Part shown: positions 51,847 to 54,172 of the stretch, piece after piece
How positions within the stretch are numbered: position 1 is the stretch's first letter
Layout: each line of letters opens with the position of its first letter
Assembly: GCA_021813445.1 (NCBI GenBank)
Contig: JAKAKP010000040.1
Location: 1-54,172, forward strand
From: Deltaproteobacteria bacterium
GTDB lineage: Bacteria; Desulfobacterota; Desulfobaccia; Desulfobaccales; 0-14-0-80-60-11
Direction of reading: 5' to 3'
Length of the DNA stretch: 54,172 nucleotides
Program-made: the position numbers and the translations under genes
The notes under the pieces: model-generated
Told to the model about the DNA's origin: nothing
Database searches by the model: none
Seen by the model: the letters and a program-made list of their open reading frames with translations, nothing else

Positions 51847-53241
51847 TCAAATTTCCAGGCTCTGGTGAAGGTCGGGATAATAGACCGGCTCCAAACCTTT
51901 CTGGAGGAGGATTTTGCGCAAAGTTTTGGCGGGGTCCGGCTCGCCGTGGACCAGGATGACCTGCCGGGCCTTGCCTTTGACCCGCAGGGCGTATTCCACC
52001 AGTTGATCTTGGCCGGCGTGGGCGGAAAAGCCGTTGATGGTGACCACCTGGGCCAGGCGTTCATAATTTTCCCCCAAGATCTTCACGAAGCGTTCCCCTT
52101 CCACCAGGCGGCGGCCCAGGGTATGGGGGGCCTGCCAGGAGACGATGAGAATGGTATTGCGGGCATCCGTGATGTTGTTGCGCAGATGGTGGAGAACCCG
52201 CCCGGTTTCTGCCATGCCGGACGCGGCGATGATGACCATGGGGTTTTTCCGGTCATTGAGGGCCTTGGATTCCTCCACGGAATGGATATAGGTGAGCTGT
52301 TCGAAATCCAGGGCAGGATGCTGGGACTGGCGCATAAACGCCAAAGTTTCCGCATCAAAGCACTCGGGATGCTGGCGGAAGATTTCCGAGGCGTTCACCG
52401 CCAGGGGACTATCCACGTAAACGGGAAGGCGGGGCGCTTCCCCGGCGCGCATCATCCGATGCAGGCAATAAACCAGTTCCTGGGTGCGGCCCACGGCAAA
52501 CGCCGGGATAATGACCTTGCCCCCCCGGTGCGCGGTGGTCTTGATCACCTCCCGGAGCTGCTGATAGGCCCACTGGGGATCGGGCTGCAACCGGTCGCCA
52601 TAGGTGCATTCCATCAACAGCACGTCCGCGGTGTCGGGCAGAACCGGGTCCCGCAGCAGCGGCAGGTTGGGCCGCCCGATATCGCCGGAGTACCAGAGGC
52701 GGACCTTTCTGCCGCTCTCCTCCAGATCCAGGACCACCGCCGCGGAGCCAAGGATATGGCCCGCGTCCACTAATTTGGCGCTGACTCCGGGCACCGGCTC
52801 GAAGGCAAAATCATAGGGGCCAGGCTGCAGGTACGGTTTGACCTGAGCCGCGTCCTCTTCGGTGTAAAGGGGCTCGATTAAGGCTTCCCCCCGCTCCTCC
52901 CGTTTCTTGTTGAGATAGCGGGCGTCCGCTTCCTGAATGTGCCCCGCATCCCGGAGCATCAGGTCGGTGAGGTGGGCCGTGGCCGGAGTGGCGTAAATCG
53001 GCCCCTGGAACCCTTGCTTGACCAGATGGGGCAGATTGCCGCTGTGATCGATGTGGGCATGGGACAGGATCACGGCCGCGATGGCCCGGGGGTCAAAAGG
53101 GAAATTGCGGTTGCGGGCGTAGGTCTCCTGGCGCGGGCCCTGGAAGAGTCCACAATCCAAGAGCAGTTTCGAGCCGTTTACTTCCAGCAAATGCATCGAC
53201 CCGGTGACGGTCCGGGCGGCGCCGTGAAAATGGATACGCAT
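51847..53241 (-). CDS. Metallo-beta-lactamase/beta-CASP nuclease
   Basis: 464 residues. Metal motif HAHIDHSG, then DAGHILGS and SGDIGRPN (further metal ligands), and the beta-CASP part with PAFAVGRTQEL, AASGMAETGRVLHHL and the final NGFSAHAGQDQL. This is the family of RNA-processing exonucleases related to CPSF-73 (YsfB/TTHA0252 type). ATG at 53241. A single gene with spacers on both sides. Confidence 0.95.
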   Translation of the reverse strand: MRIHFHGAARTVTGSMHLLEVNGSKLLLDCGLFQGPRQETYARNRNFPFDPRAIAAVILSHAHIDHSGNLPHLVKQGFQGPIYATPATAHLTDLMLRDAGHIQEADARYLNKKREERGEALIEPLYTEEDAAQVKPYLQPGPYDFAFEPVPGVSAKLVDAGHILGSAAVVLDLEESGRKVRLWYSGDIGRPNLPLLRDPVLPDTADVLLMECTYGDRLQPDPQWAYQQLREVIKTTAHRGGKVIIPAFAVGRTQELVYCLHRMMRAGEAPRLPVYVDSPLAVNASEIFRQHPECFDAETLAFMRQSQHPALDFEQLTYIHSVEESKALNDRKNPMVIIAASGMAETGRVLHHLRNNITDARNTILIVSWQAPHTLGRRLVEGERFVKILGENYERLAQVVTINGFSAHAGQDQLVEYALRVKGKARQVILVHGEPDPAKTLRKILLQKGLEPVYYPDLHQSLEI

Positions 53242-53351
53242 ATCAGCCTCTTGGCCCAGGGTCCGGGATGGGGCAGCCTGATCTAGATTAATACCAGATT
53301 TTCACCTAAAGTTCCTCCCTGATAACCTGACGCACTAAGGAAAATTGACAG

Positions 53352-53423
53352 GACCAAGGCGAACTCTGGGCCATTTGCCTGAAAACAGGAAACTTTCCCG
53401 GGTGCAAGCCTGGGAGATGGGTC
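53352..53423 (+). ncRNA. Possible structured RNA leader before the adhesin gene
   Basis: A nested set of pairings can be drawn: GACC (53352-53355) with GGTC (53420-53423), GGC (53358-53360) with GCC (53408-53410), CTGGG (53366-53370) with CCCGG (53397-53401), and CCTG with CAGG around an AAAA loop (53378-53389). The internal loops GAACT and GTGCAA recall the layout of GEMM-I riboswitches, but the conserved GCAAAGCC is not matched. A competing hairpin TCCCGG...CCTGGGA exists. Unproven. Confidence 0.3.
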
Positions 53424-53436
53424 TTTAAAACTATTT

Positions 53437-53619
53437 TTGGGGCTCCAAAGACAAGTGCCGCATAATCTTAGAAAAATTGCTTTGCCATTGCGCATTGAAC
53501 CGGTGGCCCCGGATTCCCAGGTGGCTAAGCTCATCCGGGAGGCCAAGGCGGCCCCGGCCAAGACTGCACCGGCCCCTGCGGCCCCTGCCCCGGCTCTGCC
53601 CCCCGCACCTCAGAAATAA
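53437..53619 (+). other. Possible short reading frame or gene remnant, Ala/Pro tail
   Basis: A 60-codon frame whose second half (PVAPDSQVAKLIREAKAAPA then repeated AP) has strong GC3 codon bias and looks like a real protein tail, but no start with a ribosome binding site is seen. It could be the end of a decayed gene or chance. The adhesin start follows 68 bases later. Confidence 0.3.
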
Positions 53620-53687
53620 GAAAAGAAGGCGGCCCCGGCGCGCAGATAGACGCGGGTTTGACCTTTGGGGAAAAAGGATTCAGGTCT

Positions 53688-54172
53688 ATGAAAATAAAAG
53701 CTCACCTGGTTTCCCGCTTCTGGCGGCTTCTGGTGGTGGTCCTCTGGGTTATGGCAATGCTGGCGCCGGCCTTGGCCCTGGCCGATATCACCTATAATGA
53801 CGGGGCCACCCATACGGTCAGCGGCGACATCAGCGATGTCAATATGACCGTGGGGGCCACTTCTGCCGGACTCGGCACCACCGTAGAGCAAAGCCTTTAC
53901 ACCAACTCGTTGTCCGGGACCCTGACGCTGGGCCAGGATGCCCTCAGCCGCGGCCTCTAGAATTTGAGCGGCGGTACCGTCACCGCGGCCAATGAATATG
54001 TGGGTAATTCCGGCAGCGGCACCTTCGCCCAGAGCGGCGGTTCCCATACGGTAACCGGCGCCCTGACCCTGGCGGCCAGCGCCGGCAGCAGCGGCACTTA
54101 TAGCTTGAGTGGCGGCAGTCTCAGTGCGGGCACCATCTATGTGAACGCCGGGGGCCACTTCTTCCGCAGCGG
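53688..54172 (+). pseudogene. Secreted repeat adhesin, interrupted by an in-frame TAG, cut by the window end
   Basis: Begins with a signal peptide (MKIKAHLVSRFWRLLVVVLW, cleavage near APALALA), then Gly/Ser/Thr-rich beta-repeat sequence (DGATHTVSGDISDVNMTVGA). After codon 90 a TAG at 53958-53960 stops the frame, yet the same frame continues NLSGGTVTAANEYVGNSGSG and GSSGTYSLSGGSLSAGTIYV to the window end. Comparison with the later GTYSLSGG suggests the TAG replaced a Tyr codon in GTYNLSGG. Such repeats occur in autotransporter or PEP-CTERM-like surface proteins. Decayed gene, sequencing error, or readthrough. Confidence 0.75.

Overview
The window looks like chromosomal DNA of a strictly anaerobic, GC-rich Gram-negative bacterium, most likely a member of the Desulfobacterota (former Deltaproteobacteria). 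That is inference from gene content: beta-oxidation genes with an electron-transfer flavoprotein, IcmF, an AbfD-like [4Fe-4S] flavoprotein, a sigma-54 two-component system, Pat-type GNATs, bacterial NHEJ, a c-di-GMP/chemotaxis module and many short dispersed palindromic repeats. I saw no rRNA, tRNA, CRISPR array, integrase or intact insertion sequence.

Left part (about 0.3-12.3 kb, minus strand): a short-chain acyl-CoA cluster. In transcription order it runs 3-hydroxyacyl-CoA dehydrogenase, a small protein with a His/Trp-rich membrane protein, IcmF (isobutyryl-CoA/butyryl-CoA mutase fused to its G-protein chaperone), acyl-CoA dehydrogenase, GNAT, thiolase, GNAT, enoyl-CoA hydratase and EtfB. 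Together these could carry isobutyryl-CoA to butyryl-CoA and on to two acetyl-CoA, or the reverse. No etfA follows etfB inside the window.

12.7-19.3 kb, plus strand: a GAF-GAF-PAS histidine kinase and an NtrC-type regulator (overlapping ATGA), then a spacer with a perfect inverted repeat and a good -24/-12 sigma-54 promoter, then an AbfD-like dehydratase-family protein and a radical SAM protein with a CX4CX2C cluster motif. This is the best candidate here for a self-contained undescribed system, because the AbfD-like protein keeps its iron-sulfur ligands but seems to differ at several catalytic positions.

19.4-26.1 kb, minus strand: a molybdenum hydroxylase operon (Mo subunit, [2Fe-2S] subunit, FAD subunit, XdhC, and a MobA-like/HD/histidine-phosphatase triple fusion). 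26.4-33.5 kb, minus strand: an MFS transporter and an unusual set of GNAT-fold protein, stand-alone acyl carrier protein, benzoate-CoA-ligase-family enzyme, HisC-like aminotransferase and a HATPase-GNAT fusion, which together look like a small-molecule or acyl-conjugate pathway.

33.8-41.3 kb: a secreted small protein, then a plus-strand c-di-GMP/chemotaxis block (Nif11-PilZ-HTH fusion, chemoreceptor with a CZB-like motif, PAS-HD-GYP, PAS, CheX, second HD-GYP). 41.3-46.2 kb, minus strand: an NHEJ operon with two ku genes (one split by a frameshift), separate LigD polymerase and LigD phosphoesterase-ligase proteins, and a DUF72 protein. 46.5-51.7 kb, minus strand: a TetR-controlled ABC/HlyD/TolC-type tripartite exporter with a clear promoter-operator. 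The right end has a beta-CASP metallo-beta-lactamase ribonuclease-like gene and the start of a repeat-rich secreted adhesin interrupted by an in-frame TAG, preceded by a possible structured RNA leader.

At least four families of dispersed intergenic repeats punctuate the gene blocks.
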